Shown: piece after piece, positions 46,968 through 56,547 of the stretch
Numbering within the stretch: the first letter of the stretch is position 1
How the letters are laid out: each line of letters begins with the position of its first letter
Assembly (NCBI RefSeq): GCF_022828375.1
Contig: NZ_JAJQJX010000002.1
Coordinates: 124,001-188,000, forward strand
Length of the DNA: 64,000 bases
Source: Candidatus Nanosynbacter sp. TM7-053
GTDB lineage: Bacteria; Patescibacteriota; Saccharimonadia; Saccharimonadales; Saccharimonadaceae
Direction: 5' to 3'
Notes under the pieces: generated by a model
Told to the model about the DNA's origin: nothing
The model's database searches: none
The model's input: the letters and a program-made list of their open reading frames with translations, nothing else
Position numbers and translations under genes: made by a program

Positions 46968-48337
46968 TGAGTAAGATTAGTGATTTTATCGGCAAGAGCG
47001 CGGTCGAGAACGTAAAAAAAGCGTTGCGACGAGCGCGTGAAATTGAGGAGTATAATGCGCTGCTTAGCCTAACGGAAGAGCGTGCGCTGGAGCGTGCAGC
47101 CAAGGTTGATGCTGGCGAGATTTCTGGACGATTGGCGGGCGTGCCATTTGTTGTGAAGGATAATTTTTTGGCGTTTGGTGCGCCAACGACCGCCGCTTCA
47201 AAAATGCTAGAAAACTTTAATGCGCCACTACAGGCGACGGCTGTTGAAGAATTGGAAGCGGAAGGTGCGATTTGCATCGGTAAGGCGAATTTGGATGCTT
47301 TTGCGCACGGTGGTTCAACGGAAAACTCGGCATTTGGCCCAACGAAGAACGCTGCGGATGAAACGCGAGTTGCCGGTGGATCATCTGGTGGATCGGCAGT
47401 AGTTACGGCGCTCGACGTGGTTCCGTTTGCGCTTGGTACAGATACTGGCGGTTCGATTCGCCAGCCAGCCAGCTTTAACGGAGTGGTTGGAATTAAGCCG
47501 ACTTACGGAGCGGTTAGTCGTTATGGCGTAGTGGCGATGGCATCAAGTACGGACACGATCGGTTGTTTTGCTACGAATGCTGAAGATACGGACTTGGTGA
47601 TGGAAATTATGGCTGGACGCGATGATAAAGATATGACGACTTTGCCTGATTTTTGGAATAATCAGCCAGAATTTGCAAAGAAAAAAATAGGTCTAGTCAA
47701 GCAGTGTATGACTGATGACGTGGACGCGGAAGTCCACCAAAAAACGCTTGATTATGCGGAGAAATTGAAGCAGCTTGGCTACGAAATTGAAGAAGTAGAT
47801 TTGAGTATGATGCAACATTCCCTGGCGATGTATTACATAATTGTGCCGGCGGAATTATCCTCGAATTTGGCGCGATATGACGGCGTGCGATATGGTCATC
47901 GAGCGGCGGAAGCAAAAACTTTGGCGGAACTTTATGGTCGCAGTCGAAATGAAGGTTTCATGACTGAAAATAAGCGACGAATTATGATAGGAAGTTTTGT
48001 ATTGTCAAGCGGATTTTTCGATGCTTATTATATGCAGGCCCAAAAAGCCAGGACGTTGTTGATTGACGAATTTAAGAAGTTATTTACTGAATATGACGCG
48101 CTATTGATGCCGGTTGCGCCGACTCCTGCGTTTAAGATTGGGGAGAATGCTAGCGATCCGATAAAAATGTATTTGGCGGACATTATGACTGTGCCGGCAA
48201 GTTTGGCTGGACTTCCTGCAGTTTCAGCGCCGGCTGGAAATAGTGATGAAGGATTGCCAATTGGCGTGCAGCTTATTGGCGATTACAAGTCGGACAAGAA
48301 CTTGCTGAAGCTAGTTTCGGAAGTGGAGAAGATTTGA
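46967..48337 (+). CDS. gatA: Asp/Glu-tRNA amidotransferase subunit A
   Basis: 456 residues of the amidase-signature family: catalytic Lys in PFVVKDNF, then AGGSSGGSAVV and DTGGSIRQPASFNGVVGIKP with the Ser-cis-Ser-Lys triad. It releases ammonia from glutamine for GatB. Confidence 0.96.
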   Translation: MSKISDFIGKSAVENVKKALRRAREIEEYNALLSLTEERALERAAKVDAGEISGRLAGVPFVVKDNFLAFGAPTTAASKMLENFNAPLQATAVEELEAEGAICIGKANLDAFAHGGSTENSAFGPTKNAADETRVAGGSSGGSAVVTALDVVPFALGTDTGGSIRQPASFNGVVGIKPTYGAVSRYGVVAMASSTDTIGCFATNAEDTDLVMEIMAGRDDKDMTTLPDFWNNQPEFAKKKIGLVKQCMTDDVDAEVHQKTLDYAEKLKQLGYEIEEVDLSMMQHSLAMYYIIVPAELSSNLARYDGVRYGHRAAEAKTLAELYGRSRNEGFMTENKRRIMIGSFVLSSGFFDAYYMQAQKARTLLIDEFKKLFTEYDALLMPVAPTPAFKIGENASDPIKMYLADIMTVPASLAGLPAVSAPAGNSDEGLPIGVQLIGDYKSDKNLLKLVSEVEKI

Positions 48338-48756
48338 TGGACGGATTGATGGTTGCGATAGTTGTTGCGGCGTTGATTATCGGCGTCTTGCTGATGATTT
48401 TCATTCAATTGACTTCTCGTGGTCGCGGTCAAATTGACAAAGAAATGTATCAGAGGGTTTGGCGGCAAATTTTACGCAATGTCGAAACCAGAAAATCGGA
48501 AAGTATGCAGATGGCGATAATGAAGGCGGACAAGTTGTTGGACAAAGCTATGCGCGACTGTGGTGTGGCTGGCGAAACGATGGGCGAACGTATGAAATCT
48601 CGCAAGGGATATTGGAGCGATGAAAATGGGCTTTGGGCGGCGCATAAATTGCGTAATCAAATTGCCCACGAAACCAACGTAACGGTAACGGCGCAGAGTT
48701 TTCGTCGAGCTATGGCGAGTTTTGAACAGGCATTAAAAGATTTGGGAGCATTATAA
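48337..48756 (+). CDS. small membrane protein between gatA and gatB, unknown
   Basis: 139 residues. One N-terminal membrane helix (5-27) and a soluble helical domain (RKGYWSDENGLWAAHKLRNQIAHE). The RNQIAHE segment recalls HEPN-like/DUF86-type helical proteins. It overlaps the gatA stop and, by one base, gatB, so it is fully embedded in the amidotransferase operon. An earlier TTG is possible, but I prefer ATG 48337. Confidence 0.7.
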   Translation: MDGLMVAIVVAALIIGVLLMIFIQLTSRGRGQIDKEMYQRVWRQILRNVETRKSESMQMAIMKADKLLDKAMRDCGVAGETMGERMKSRKGYWSDENGLWAAHKLRNQIAHETNVTVTAQSFRRAMASFEQALKDLGAL

Positions 48757-50204
48757 TGAGTGTATATGACGATTATGAAATGACAATTGGTATCGAATGC
48801 CACGTTCAGCTGGCGACGAAGACCAAGCTATTTAGCCCGGCCGATAATGACGCTCGTGACGCTGAGCCGAATACTAAGACGCATCAGATTGATTTTGGTT
48901 TGCCGGGGATGTTGCCAGTTTTGAACAAACACGCTGTTGAGTTGGCGGTTCGCGCTGGAAAAGCTTTGAATTCGCCGATTGCGCACGTTAGCCGATTCGA
49001 TCGAAAGCATTATTTTTATCCAGATTTACCAAAGGGCTATCAGACTTCACAGATGTATAATCCGATTATTTTGGCTGGATATGTCGATGCGCCGCTGGAA
49101 GACGGCTCTTTGAAACGCGTGCGAATTGATCATGCTCACATGGAGGAAGATGCTGGTAAATTGACGCATCACGACGGCTATTCGTTGGTCGATCTTAACC
49201 GCGCTGGCACGCCGTTGATTGAGATTGTTTCTGAACCAGATATGCATTCAGCCGAGGAAGCCAAAGCTTACGTTTCGGAACTTCATAAATTGATGGTTTA
49301 CGCGGGTGTGACTTATGGCAATTTGTATCACGGAAATATGCGATTTGACGTTAATATTTCGGTGGCGAAAAAGGACGCAACAGAGCTTGGGAAGCGCGCT
49401 GAAATTAAGAATCTCAATTCCTTCCGTAGTGTTGAAAGGGCTGCCGAGTACGAGTTTAAGCGCCAAGTTGATATTTTGGAGCGTGGCGAAGAAGTTGTTC
49501 AGGAAACCAGAGGTTGGAATGATGACAAGCAGATAACTATTTCTCAGAGGTCAAAGGAAGACGCACAGGATTATCGTTATATGCCAGACCCAGATATTCC
49601 GCCAGTCGTGTTGACTGACGAGGTGATTGCTGAAATTCAGTCCAAAGTGCCGATGCTTTCTGGTGAATATAGGGAAAAATGGAGCGCGCTAAACTTGGAT
49701 AAATCTGTTATCAATTCGCTTTTGTCTAATCAGGATTACGCCCAGATTACATTGGAAGTTCAGGAAAAGTCGGGCGAGGCTTCCGCTAAGCGAGTCGCGC
49801 ATTGGTTTGCGAGCGCATTGACGGCTTCTGACGAAAGTGGCGCGCAAACAGACAATGAATCTACGCGCGTGGCGGTTGACGATTTAATAGAATTGGCTGA
49901 AATGACAGAGAAGTCTGAAGTTTCCAGCACGAATGCGAAGGAGTTATTCAATGAGCTTCTGGCTGGCGCAAAAAATCCGCGCAAGCTTGCCGAAGAGAAG
50001 AATTTGTTGCAGGTTTCTGATGAATCGGCGATTGCTGCAATCGTTGACGAAGTTCTGAATGATCCAGCTTCGGCGGCGTCAATTGCAGATATCAAGGCTG
50101 GAAAAGATAAGGCTATTGGCTATTTGGTCGGGCAAGTCATGAAGAAGTCTAAGGGTCAAGCCAACCCAAGCCTTGCACAAAAACTGATTCGCGAAAGATT
50201 TTAG
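48756..50204 (+). CDS. gatB: Asp/Glu-tRNA amidotransferase subunit B
   Basis: 482 residues. IGIECHVQLATKTKLFSP at the start, then FYPDLPKGYQTSQ, EEDAGKL, LNRAGTPLIEIVSEPD and NLNSFR; the YqeY-like tail domain ends the protein. It activates and amidates Glu-tRNA(Gln) and possibly Asp-tRNA(Asn). The presence of tRNA-Gln in the window fits use of this route. Confidence 0.97.
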   Translation: MSVYDDYEMTIGIECHVQLATKTKLFSPADNDARDAEPNTKTHQIDFGLPGMLPVLNKHAVELAVRAGKALNSPIAHVSRFDRKHYFYPDLPKGYQTSQMYNPIILAGYVDAPLEDGSLKRVRIDHAHMEEDAGKLTHHDGYSLVDLNRAGTPLIEIVSEPDMHSAEEAKAYVSELHKLMVYAGVTYGNLYHGNMRFDVNISVAKKDATELGKRAEIKNLNSFRSVERAAEYEFKRQVDILERGEEVVQETRGWNDDKQITISQRSKEDAQDYRYMPDPDIPPVVLTDEVIAEIQSKVPMLSGEYREKWSALNLDKSVINSLLSNQDYAQITLEVQEKSGEASAKRVAHWFASALTASDESGAQTDNESTRVAVDDLIELAEMTEKSEVSSTNAKELFNELLAGAKNPRKLAEEKNLLQVSDESAIAAIVDEVLNDPASAASIADIKAGKDKAIGYLVGQVMKKSKGQANPSLAQKLIRERF

Positions 50205-50239
50205 AATTGCTGAAAATAATAGGGAATAGGAGCTGAAAT

Positions 50240-51133
50240 ATGAGAAAACCAACTAAAGCTATCATCGCCGCTGCTGGTTTTGGTACGCGATTTTTGCCAC
50301 AAACTAAAGCCATGCCAAAGGAAATGTTGCCGCTGATTGATAAGCCGATTATTCAATACGTTGTCGAGGAATTGGTTGAGGCTGGCATTAAAGATATCAT
50401 TATTATCGGTAGTGCTAATAAACGGGCGATTGAAGATCATTTTGACGAGCCGAATGAAGAACTTTTGGCTAATTTGCGCGCTGGTGGTCCTAAAAAACAA
50501 CCGTTCATTGACGCGGTGCAGAATTTAGCTGATATGGCGAACTTTATTTATATTCGCCAGAAGGGCCCGTACGGCAACGCAACGCCTTTGGCTTGCGCCT
50601 CTCATTTGATTCATCATGATGAGCCTGTGATTTACACATTTGCAGACGACTTTATTGCGGCTAGTCCAAGTCGTTTCAAGCAGATGATCGAGGCGTCAGA
50701 AAGCTTAGATGGAGCGGTTCTGTCATGTAAGAAAATCACCAATGACGCGGAGTTTGATCGTTATGGAGTCATCAATGGTCAAGGGGTAAAAGACGGCGTT
50801 ATAAAAATGACGAATATTGTTGAAAAGCCGGGCAAGGAGAACGCGCCTTCTGATTTGGCGAGCGTCAGTAGCTATTTACTTCCGGGAGAAATTTTCGGCT
50901 ATCTAGACAAAGCCAAGGAAGAATTTGACGGCAACGGCGAGTTTACAATTCAGCCAATTATGCAACAAATGATTGACGACGGATTTGATTTCTATGGCGT
51001 AGAGATTACGAACGGCACTTATTATGATACTGGCGACAAATTGGAATATCTAAAAACGGTGATCGACTTTGGGCTGCGTGATCCTAACTTTGGTGATAAA
51101 TTGCGCGCTCATCTGACGGATCGTCTAAAATAA
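50240..51133 (+). CDS. galU: UTP-glucose-1-phosphate uridylyltransferase
   Basis: 297 residues. The nucleotidyltransferase start KAIIAAAGFGTRFLPQTKAM and KEMLPLIDKPIIQYVVEE are canonical GalU, with FADDFI and IVEKPG later. It makes UDP-glucose for envelope glycans. ATAGGAGC precedes the ATG. Confidence 0.95.
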   Translation: MRKPTKAIIAAAGFGTRFLPQTKAMPKEMLPLIDKPIIQYVVEELVEAGIKDIIIIGSANKRAIEDHFDEPNEELLANLRAGGPKKQPFIDAVQNLADMANFIYIRQKGPYGNATPLACASHLIHHDEPVIYTFADDFIAASPSRFKQMIEASESLDGAVLSCKKITNDAEFDRYGVINGQGVKDGVIKMTNIVEKPGKENAPSDLASVSSYLLPGEIFGYLDKAKEEFDGNGEFTIQPIMQQMIDDGFDFYGVEITNGTYYDTGDKLEYLKTVIDFGLRDPNFGDKLRAHLTDRLK

Positions 51134-51148
51134 TGTATAATAAATAGC

Positions 51149-51436
51149 ATGAACGGATTGCTTATTATATTAGTGGTTTTGATGGTGATTTTTGTCATCA
51201 TGATGATCGCTATGACAATTTCCATCATCAAATTAACGCGCCAAATTCGCCAAACTCAGCAGAACGTGGAGGCGATAAGCCAGAGAATTGCTAACTTAAA
51301 TGGAATTGTAAGTACGGTTTCAATTGGCGTGGAGCTAGCCAAAAGCTTCGCTTCAAAAAGTGGATTTTTCTCGAAATTTTTCTCAAAGAAGAAGGTAAAA
51401 AAGAGTGAAAAAGTCAGCCAAAGAACAGCCAAATAA
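51149..51436 (+). CDS. small membrane protein with coiled coil
   Basis: 95 residues: one N-terminal membrane helix (4-28), a coiled coil (30-55) and a Lys-rich tail. TATAAT (51136-51141) ends 7 nt before the ATG. It overlaps the next gene by 32 nt. Likely partner of the DUF5665-like protein. Confidence 0.7.
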   Translation: MNGLLIILVVLMVIFVIMMIAMTISIIKLTRQIRQTQQNVEAISQRIANLNGIVSTVSIGVELAKSFASKSGFFSKFFSKKKVKKSEKVSQRTAK

Positions 51437-51701
51437 GTTGGCGAAGAAAATTGTTCGTGATAATGAAAACGACGCTCGTCGGGCGATTTTGGAGGATTTG
51501 TTCTTTGATTTTCATAAATCTCGCCACCAAGTTTACTGGGTGAATTTTGTTCGCGGAATTTTCTTTGGTTTGGGAAGCGCTTTGGGTGCGACGTTATTGA
51601 TCGCGATATTGATTTGGATTTTGGGGCAATTTGCCGACATTTTCCCGCCGTTGGCTGATTTTATCAACCACTTAATTGAGACAATGCAACGTCGTCAATA
51701 G
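51405..51701 (+). CDS. DUF5665-like membrane protein
   Basis: 98 residues. VNFVRGIFFGLGSALGATLL is the typical DUF5665 core (two membrane segments). Start is GTG 51405. Function unknown. Coupled to the preceding small membrane protein. Confidence 0.75.
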   Translation: MKKSAKEQPNKLAKKIVRDNENDARRAILEDLFFDFHKSRHQVYWVNFVRGIFFGLGSALGATLLIAILIWILGQFADIFPPLADFINHLIETMQRRQ

Positions 51702-51720
51702 CGTGCTATAATTGTTATTA

Positions 51721-54700
51721 ATGACTAAGGGGAAAAGCGAACAATTATCGTCGGCGGCTTTGAAGCCGTCTGATTTCGTGCATCTTCATAATCACACTTT
51801 TCACTCGGTGCTGGACGGATTGACTAAGATTCATGACTTGGTTGATAAGGTTAAGGAGCTCGGAATGGAGGCTGCCGCCGTAACCGATCACGGCACGATG
51901 AGCGGCATTCTGGACTATTACAAGACTGCCAAAAAAGCGGGAATTAAGCCGATTATCGGAATTGAAACTTACGTGGCGACTCGTTCGCGATTTGATCGCG
52001 ATCCAGGTAAAGATAAGCAGCGTTTTCACTTGACTGTGCTGGCGATGAACAACACGGGTTTTCACAATCTGATGAAGTTGTCGACGCGCGCCAATCTGGA
52101 GGGAATGTATTATAAGCCGCGAATTGACCATGAACTTCTGGAGGAATTGAATGAGGGGTTGATTGTTCTGAGCGGTTGTGCGAGTGGTGAAATTGGCGTG
52201 GCGTTGAAAGAGGACGATTATGATCGCGCTCGTGAGATTGCCAAATGGTATAAGTCAATTTTTGGCGATCGCTATTATCTGGAGCTGCAGGACCACGGAC
52301 ACCCGAAGTCGAATACGCACTGGGATGTGCAGGCGAAGATCAACGAGGGCTTGATTAAGCTTTCAAAAGAGCTTGGTATTGAAATGGTGGTGACTTGTGA
52401 TGGTCACTATTTGACGCACGAATATCAAGACGCGCACGAGATTCTGCTTTGCGTTGGGACGGGTTCGTATCTCAGTGATGAAAAGCGAATGAGCTTGAAG
52501 GATTTTGAGCTTCATTTGACAGATCCGCGCGATATTATTGATCACTGGGGCGAGGAATTTCCTGAAGTTATTCGCAACACGAAAAAAATAGCTGATCGCT
52601 GCGACGTTGAGATTGAGCTTGGGCGAATTCTTATTCCAAAATATCCATTGCCAGACGGCGAGAATGAACATTCGTATCTGCTTAGATTGACATATCAAGG
52701 TTTATTGCAGCGTTACAATGGAGCTTCGAAGGAGGAGGCTGAAAAGTTGGATCCTGACGAAATTATCCCGAAACTGTCTGATGAGGTTCGTGAGCGCGCT
52801 GAAATGGAGCTTGGCGTGATGGGGAATATGGGCTATGAAGGTTATTTCTTGATTGTCCAGGATTTTATCAACTGGGGAAAATCTCAAGGAATTGTTTTTG
52901 GTCCAGGGCGTGGTAGCGCGGCTGGTTCGATTGTTGCGTATGCGCTGAACATTACAGATCTTGATCCTCTAAAATATGGTTTGCTGTTTGAGAGATTCCT
53001 GAATCCTGATCGTATTTCTATGCCCGACATCGACGTCGATATTCAGGATACGCGCCGCGACGAAGTGATTGAATATTGTGCAAAAAAATACGGCGAAGAT
53101 CACGTTAGTAATATTGCAACGTTCGGCAAGATGTTTGGTCGTATGGCAGTGCGTGATGTTGCTAGGGTTTTGGAAGTTCCGTACGCTGAGAGCGACCGCT
53201 TGGCGAAGTTAGTTCCGCCGCCAAACCAGGGGCGTCACATTCCGTTATCTGTGAGTATTAAAGAGGATGCGGACCTTCGGAATGAATATGAAAATAATCC
53301 GACTGCGAAGGAAGTTTTGGACTATGCAATTCAGCTGGAAGGGACGATTCGTAGCCACGGCGTTCATGCTTGTGGTGTGGTGATCGCGCCAGATACGTTG
53401 GCTAATTATATTCCGCTTGAAATGGCGCAAAAGGGCGTGGTGGCAACTCAGTTCCCGATGGGTGAGGTTGAAGAGTTGGGTCTATTGAAGATGGACTTTT
53501 TGGGACTTTCGAACCTTACGATTATCAATAACGCCATGAGGATTATCCGAAAAGCTTACAAGAAAGAAATTAATCTTTCGGAGTTGCCGCTTGATGATAA
53601 AAAGACCTATGAGCTGTTTCAGCGCGGCGACACGACTGGCGTATTCCAGTTGGAATCGGCGGGAATGAAGCGATATTTGCGCGGACTGAAGCCGACTACG
53701 TTTGAAGATATTATTGCTATGGTGGCTCTTTATCGTCCGGGTCCGATGCAGTTTATTGACAGCTTTATTAGGCGTAAACACGGCGAAGAAGAGATAACTT
53801 ATTTGCATTCCGGAATGAAAAACTCGCTGAAAAATACTTACGGAATTTTGGTCTATCAGGAGCAGTTTATGCAGATTTCTAAGGAATGGTGTGGATTTAC
53901 TGGCGGTCAGGCTGACACATTGCGTAAGGCTGTTGGTAAGAAGAAAATTGACTTGATGAAAAAGGTCAAGCCTGAATTCGTCGAGGGTGCGGTTAAAGTT
54001 GGTGGCGCAACTAAGGAGATTGCGGAAACTTTCTGGACTCAGCTGGAAGAATTCGCTAACTATTGTTTCAATAAGTCGCACGCCGCTTGTTATGGTTTGA
54101 TTGCTTATTGGACGGCTTATTTGAAGGCGCATTATCCTGACGCGTTTATGGCGGCGCTTATGACTAGCGACCATGACGACACTGATCGTTTGGCAATTGA
54201 AATCACCGAATGTAAGCACATGGGAATTAGCGTGTTGAGTCCTGACGTAAACGAATCGTTCGTTGAGTTTGCTGTGGTACCGAATGAGAATAAGATTCGT
54301 TTTGGAATGTCTGCGGTGAAGGGCGTTGGTGTTGGCGCGGTCGAGGAAGTTCTGCGGGCGCGCGAAGATGGGCCGTTTACGTCGGTTGAGGATTTTGCTA
54401 GGCGCGTTTCAACCAGCAAATTCAACAGAAAAGCTTGGGAATCGCTTATTAAATCTGGTGCATTCGATGATATGGGCGATCGATCTGATTTGCTATTCAA
54501 TCTGGATTCCATTACGTCATTTGCGTCCAAGCTCCAAAAAGAAGCCGCCAGTGGGCAGACCAATTTGTTTGGAATGTTGGGTGGCGATGATGCGGCGAGC
54601 GTCCAATCGACTCTTCATCTCCAGAAGGCTCCTGTGAAACACGACGATAAAGAGCGCTTGATGTGGGAGCGAGAATTGTTGGGGTTGTATATCTCGGCGC

Positions 54701-55461
54701 ATCCGCTTGATAGATATGAAACGTATTTGAGCGAGCAAACTCAACCATTGACGCAATTAGTTCCTGAGTACGACAGTCGAATGATGACGGTTGGGGGAAT
54801 TATTAGCACGGTTCGTACAATTGTCACAAAAAGCGGTTCGAAGATGGCGTTCGTGGGAATTGAGGACAAGTTTGGTGAGGGCGAGATAATCGTCTTTCCA
54901 AATCTGTATGAGAAAGTTGGCGCTAAGCTGGTTCAGGACGCAGTGATTCGAGTTTCTGGTAAAAATTCAGCTCGAGATCGTGACGGAAATTTGGGCAATG
55001 AAAGTAAACTAATTGCCGATGATATTATTGCGATTACGGATAACGATATCAATGGCTATGAGTCGACTGGCCGTAAAATGGAAGCGCCAAAAATTAGCTC
55101 TGCTGTAAAAAAAGAGCGCCGTGAAGCTTATCGTAATCAGAAAAATGGAACTTCTTCGAAGTCTGCCGTAAAGAATGACGTCGCCAAACCGCAGCCAAAA
55201 ACTCATTCGGCGCCTGTTAATGTTGCGCCAGAAATTCCCGCCTCAAAGTTATTTGTGTATATTAAAGACCCGAATGACCATTCGCGGTTGGTGAAAATGA
55301 AGTCTGTTTGCGGCGAGAATGCTGGCACGACTGACGTGGTTTTGGTACTGGGCGAGAAAGAAAAATCAGCCATGCGCCTGCCGTTTAAGGTGGATGCTAA
55401 TGATAACCTATTAAGCCAATTAAAAAACACCCTGGGTGAAGAGTGTGTAGTTCTAAAGTGA
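51721..55461 (+). CDS. dnaE: DNA polymerase III alpha subunit
   Basis: 1246 residues. The PHP domain (LHNHTFHSVLDGL at the start), polymerase core with GPGRGSAAGS and the catalytic MPDIDVDIQD (near 440), helix-hairpin-helix, OB domain and a beta-clamp-binding motif QTNLF near 945 are visible. It is the replicative polymerase. I use ATG 51721, because the earlier TTG at 51712 lies inside the -10 element TATAAT (51707-51712). Confidence 0.97.
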   Translation: MTKGKSEQLSSAALKPSDFVHLHNHTFHSVLDGLTKIHDLVDKVKELGMEAAAVTDHGTMSGILDYYKTAKKAGIKPIIGIETYVATRSRFDRDPGKDKQRFHLTVLAMNNTGFHNLMKLSTRANLEGMYYKPRIDHELLEELNEGLIVLSGCASGEIGVALKEDDYDRAREIAKWYKSIFGDRYYLELQDHGHPKSNTHWDVQAKINEGLIKLSKELGIEMVVTCDGHYLTHEYQDAHEILLCVGTGSYLSDEKRMSLKDFELHLTDPRDIIDHWGEEFPEVIRNTKKIADRCDVEIELGRILIPKYPLPDGENEHSYLLRLTYQGLLQRYNGASKEEAEKLDPDEIIPKLSDEVRERAEMELGVMGNMGYEGYFLIVQDFINWGKSQGIVFGPGRGSAAGSIVAYALNITDLDPLKYGLLFERFLNPDRISMPDIDVDIQDTRRDEVIEYCAKKYGEDHVSNIATFGKMFGRMAVRDVARVLEVPYAESDRLAKLVPPPNQGRHIPLSVSIKEDADLRNEYENNPTAKEVLDYAIQLEGTIRSHGVHACGVVIAPDTLANYIPLEMAQKGVVATQFPMGEVEELGLLKMDFLGLSNLTIINNAMRIIRKAYKKEINLSELPLDDKKTYELFQRGDTTGVFQLESAGMKRYLRGLKPTTFEDIIAMVALYRPGPMQFIDSFIRRKHGEEEITYLHSGMKNSLKNTYGILVYQEQFMQISKEWCGFTGGQADTLRKAVGKKKIDLMKKVKPEFVEGAVKVGGATKEIAETFWTQLEEFANYCFNKSHAACYGLIAYWTAYLKAHYPDAFMAALMTSDHDDTDRLAIEITECKHMGISVLSPDVNESFVEFAVVPNENKIRFGMSAVKGVGVGAVEEVLRAREDGPFTSVEDFARRVSTSKFNRKAWESLIKSGAFDDMGDRSDLLFNLDSITSFASKLQKEAASGQTNLFGMLGGDDAASVQSTLHLQKAPVKHDDKERLMWERELLGLYISAHPLDRYETYLSEQTQPLTQLVPEYDSRMMTVGGIISTVRTIVTKSGSKMAFVGIEDKFGEGEIIVFPNLYEKVGAKLVQDAVIRVSGKNSARDRDGNLGNESKLIADDIIAITDNDINGYESTGRKMEAPKISSAVKKERREAYRNQKNGTSSKSAVKNDVAKPQPKTHSAPVNVAPEIPASKLFVYIKDPNDHSRLVKMKSVCGENAGTTDVVLVLGEKEKSAMRLPFKVDANDNLLSQLKNTLGEECVVLK

Positions 55462-55518
55462 TAGTTAGCCCGCTGACAGAGCCTCAGCCGGAGCTGATTG
55501 CTCTGGCGGGCTAACTAT
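55461..55518. terminator. three-tier inverted repeat after dnaE
   Basis: Perfect 13-bp outer stem ATAGTTAGCCCGC (55461-55473) / GCGGGCTAACTAT (55506-55518), then AGAGC/GCTCT, then CAGC/GCTG around CGGA. It begins at the last base of dnaE. There is no clear U-tract on either strand. Confidence 0.7.
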
Positions 55519-55519
55519 G

Positions 55520-55807
55520 TCAGCGGGACTTGTCCCGCTTTATCTTGCCGCTATGTTCGTTTGTACGTGCCAATGAGCACGTAGCGAACAGTGTGGCAGT
55601 CGCTGTAAAAACTGCCGCTGATATTGACCAGGGCAATATCGGTAGCAGAACTACCATATAGGCAGCGAACTCCAGCATAATTGCCGTCGCTGCTATCACA
55701 GCCAAGATTGATGGCACGACTCCCGACATCTTGTCGTGGGAGTACAGTGCCCATGTAGCCAGGTACATGACCGATATAGTCGTGATGATCATAGCAATGT
55801 CCATCAT
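55520..55807 (-). CDS. small three-helix membrane protein (cassette E)
   Basis: 95 residues with three hydrophobic segments (about 3-22, 30-62 and 63-80) and a basic tail. AAAAGGAG lies 7 nt before two consecutive ATGs (55807 or 55804). The final codons overlap a hairpin (55522-55539). Not recognised. Lone minus-strand unit between dnaE and the convergent methylase gene. Confidence 0.65.
   Translation of the reverse strand: MMDIAMIITTISVMYLATWALYSHDKMSGVVPSILAVIAATAIMLEFAAYMVVLLPILPWSISAAVFTATATLFATCSLARTNEHSGKIKRDKSR
55522..55539. terminator. hairpin at the cassette E stop codon
   Basis: AGCGGGAC/GTCCCGCT with a TT loop. Perfect 8-bp stem inside the last codons of cassette E. Confidence 0.6.
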
Positions 55808-55833
55808 TGCATTTCTCCTTTTGTGCGGGTACT

Positions 55834-55861
55834 ACTTTCTCTGGGGGATTCCAAAGAAAGT
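55834..55861 (-). other. 5'-terminal stem-loop of cassette E mRNA
   Basis: Minus strand ACTTTCTTTGG pairs with CCAGAGAAAGT (11 bp, one G-U), placed immediately after the predicted transcription start. Confidence 0.6.
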
Positions 55862-55868
55862 TCATATA

Positions 55869-55897
55869 AATATAACACATATGGTTAATAAAGTCAA
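55869..55897 (-). promoter_or_regulatory. cassette E promoter
   Basis: Minus strand: TTGACT (55892-55897), 17 nt, TATATT (55869-55874). Confidence 0.75.
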
Positions 55898-55935
55898 TAA
55901 GCAGACTTGAGGGATTTATTTATTCGTTATTGAGA

Positions 55936-56496
55936 TCATCTCATCCTCGGGAAAATTAGTCCAAATAGCGCAATTCCTGTTGCGACCGACACGTTGAATG
56001 ATTCTTTTTGGCCGAACATTGGGATTTCTACAGTGAAATCGCAGTTGTCCAAAAGTTCCGGTGTGATTCCGTAGACTTCTTCTCCAAGCAGCAGCGCAAA
56101 TTTTTCAGGCGGCTGAAATTCTGATAACATCACGCTGTCTTTTGATTGCTCCAGCGCGATAATTGGCAAGTTTTCTGTTCGCTGATTCTCTTTAATCCAA
56201 TCGTTAATATCTTCATAAAACTCAAATGGCACCAAACTTTCCGCACCTAAGGCTGTTTTATGAATTTGGCTGGTGATTTTCTCGCGAATATGCGGCAGGC
56301 GGGGATCTTCAGATCGAATTTCTCCATCGACAAGCGCGCAAGCAGGCGCCTTGCTACATAAACTCAATTCTGGATACGGCGTGTAACCACTGAGAATAAT
56401 CTTCTTCACACCAAATCCTTCGGCTGTGCGAAAAATTGCCCCAACATTATGCGTCGAGCGAATATTGTGAACTAACAGAGTAATTTCTGGATTCAT
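55936..56496 (-). CDS. SpoU/TrmH-family RNA methyltransferase
   Basis: 186 residues. SPOUT motifs: VHNIRSTHNVGAIFRTAEGFG at the start, LLLGEEVYGI and NVSVATGIALFGLI at the end. It methylates 2'-O-ribose of tRNA or rRNA; the target is not visible. TATAAT on the minus strand (56503-56508) ends 6 nt before the ATG. Confidence 0.9.
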   Translation of the reverse strand: MNPEITLLVHNIRSTHNVGAIFRTAEGFGVKKIILSGYTPYPELSLCSKAPACALVDGEIRSEDPRLPHIREKITSQIHKTALGAESLVPFEFYEDINDWIKENQRTENLPIIALEQSKDSVMLSEFQPPEKFALLLGEEVYGITPELLDNCDFTVEIPMFGQKESFNVSVATGIALFGLIFPRMR

Positions 56497-56547
56497 ATTA
56501 CTATTATATCACTCGTCAAACCGTAAGCTTTTTGGTATAATTTTCAT

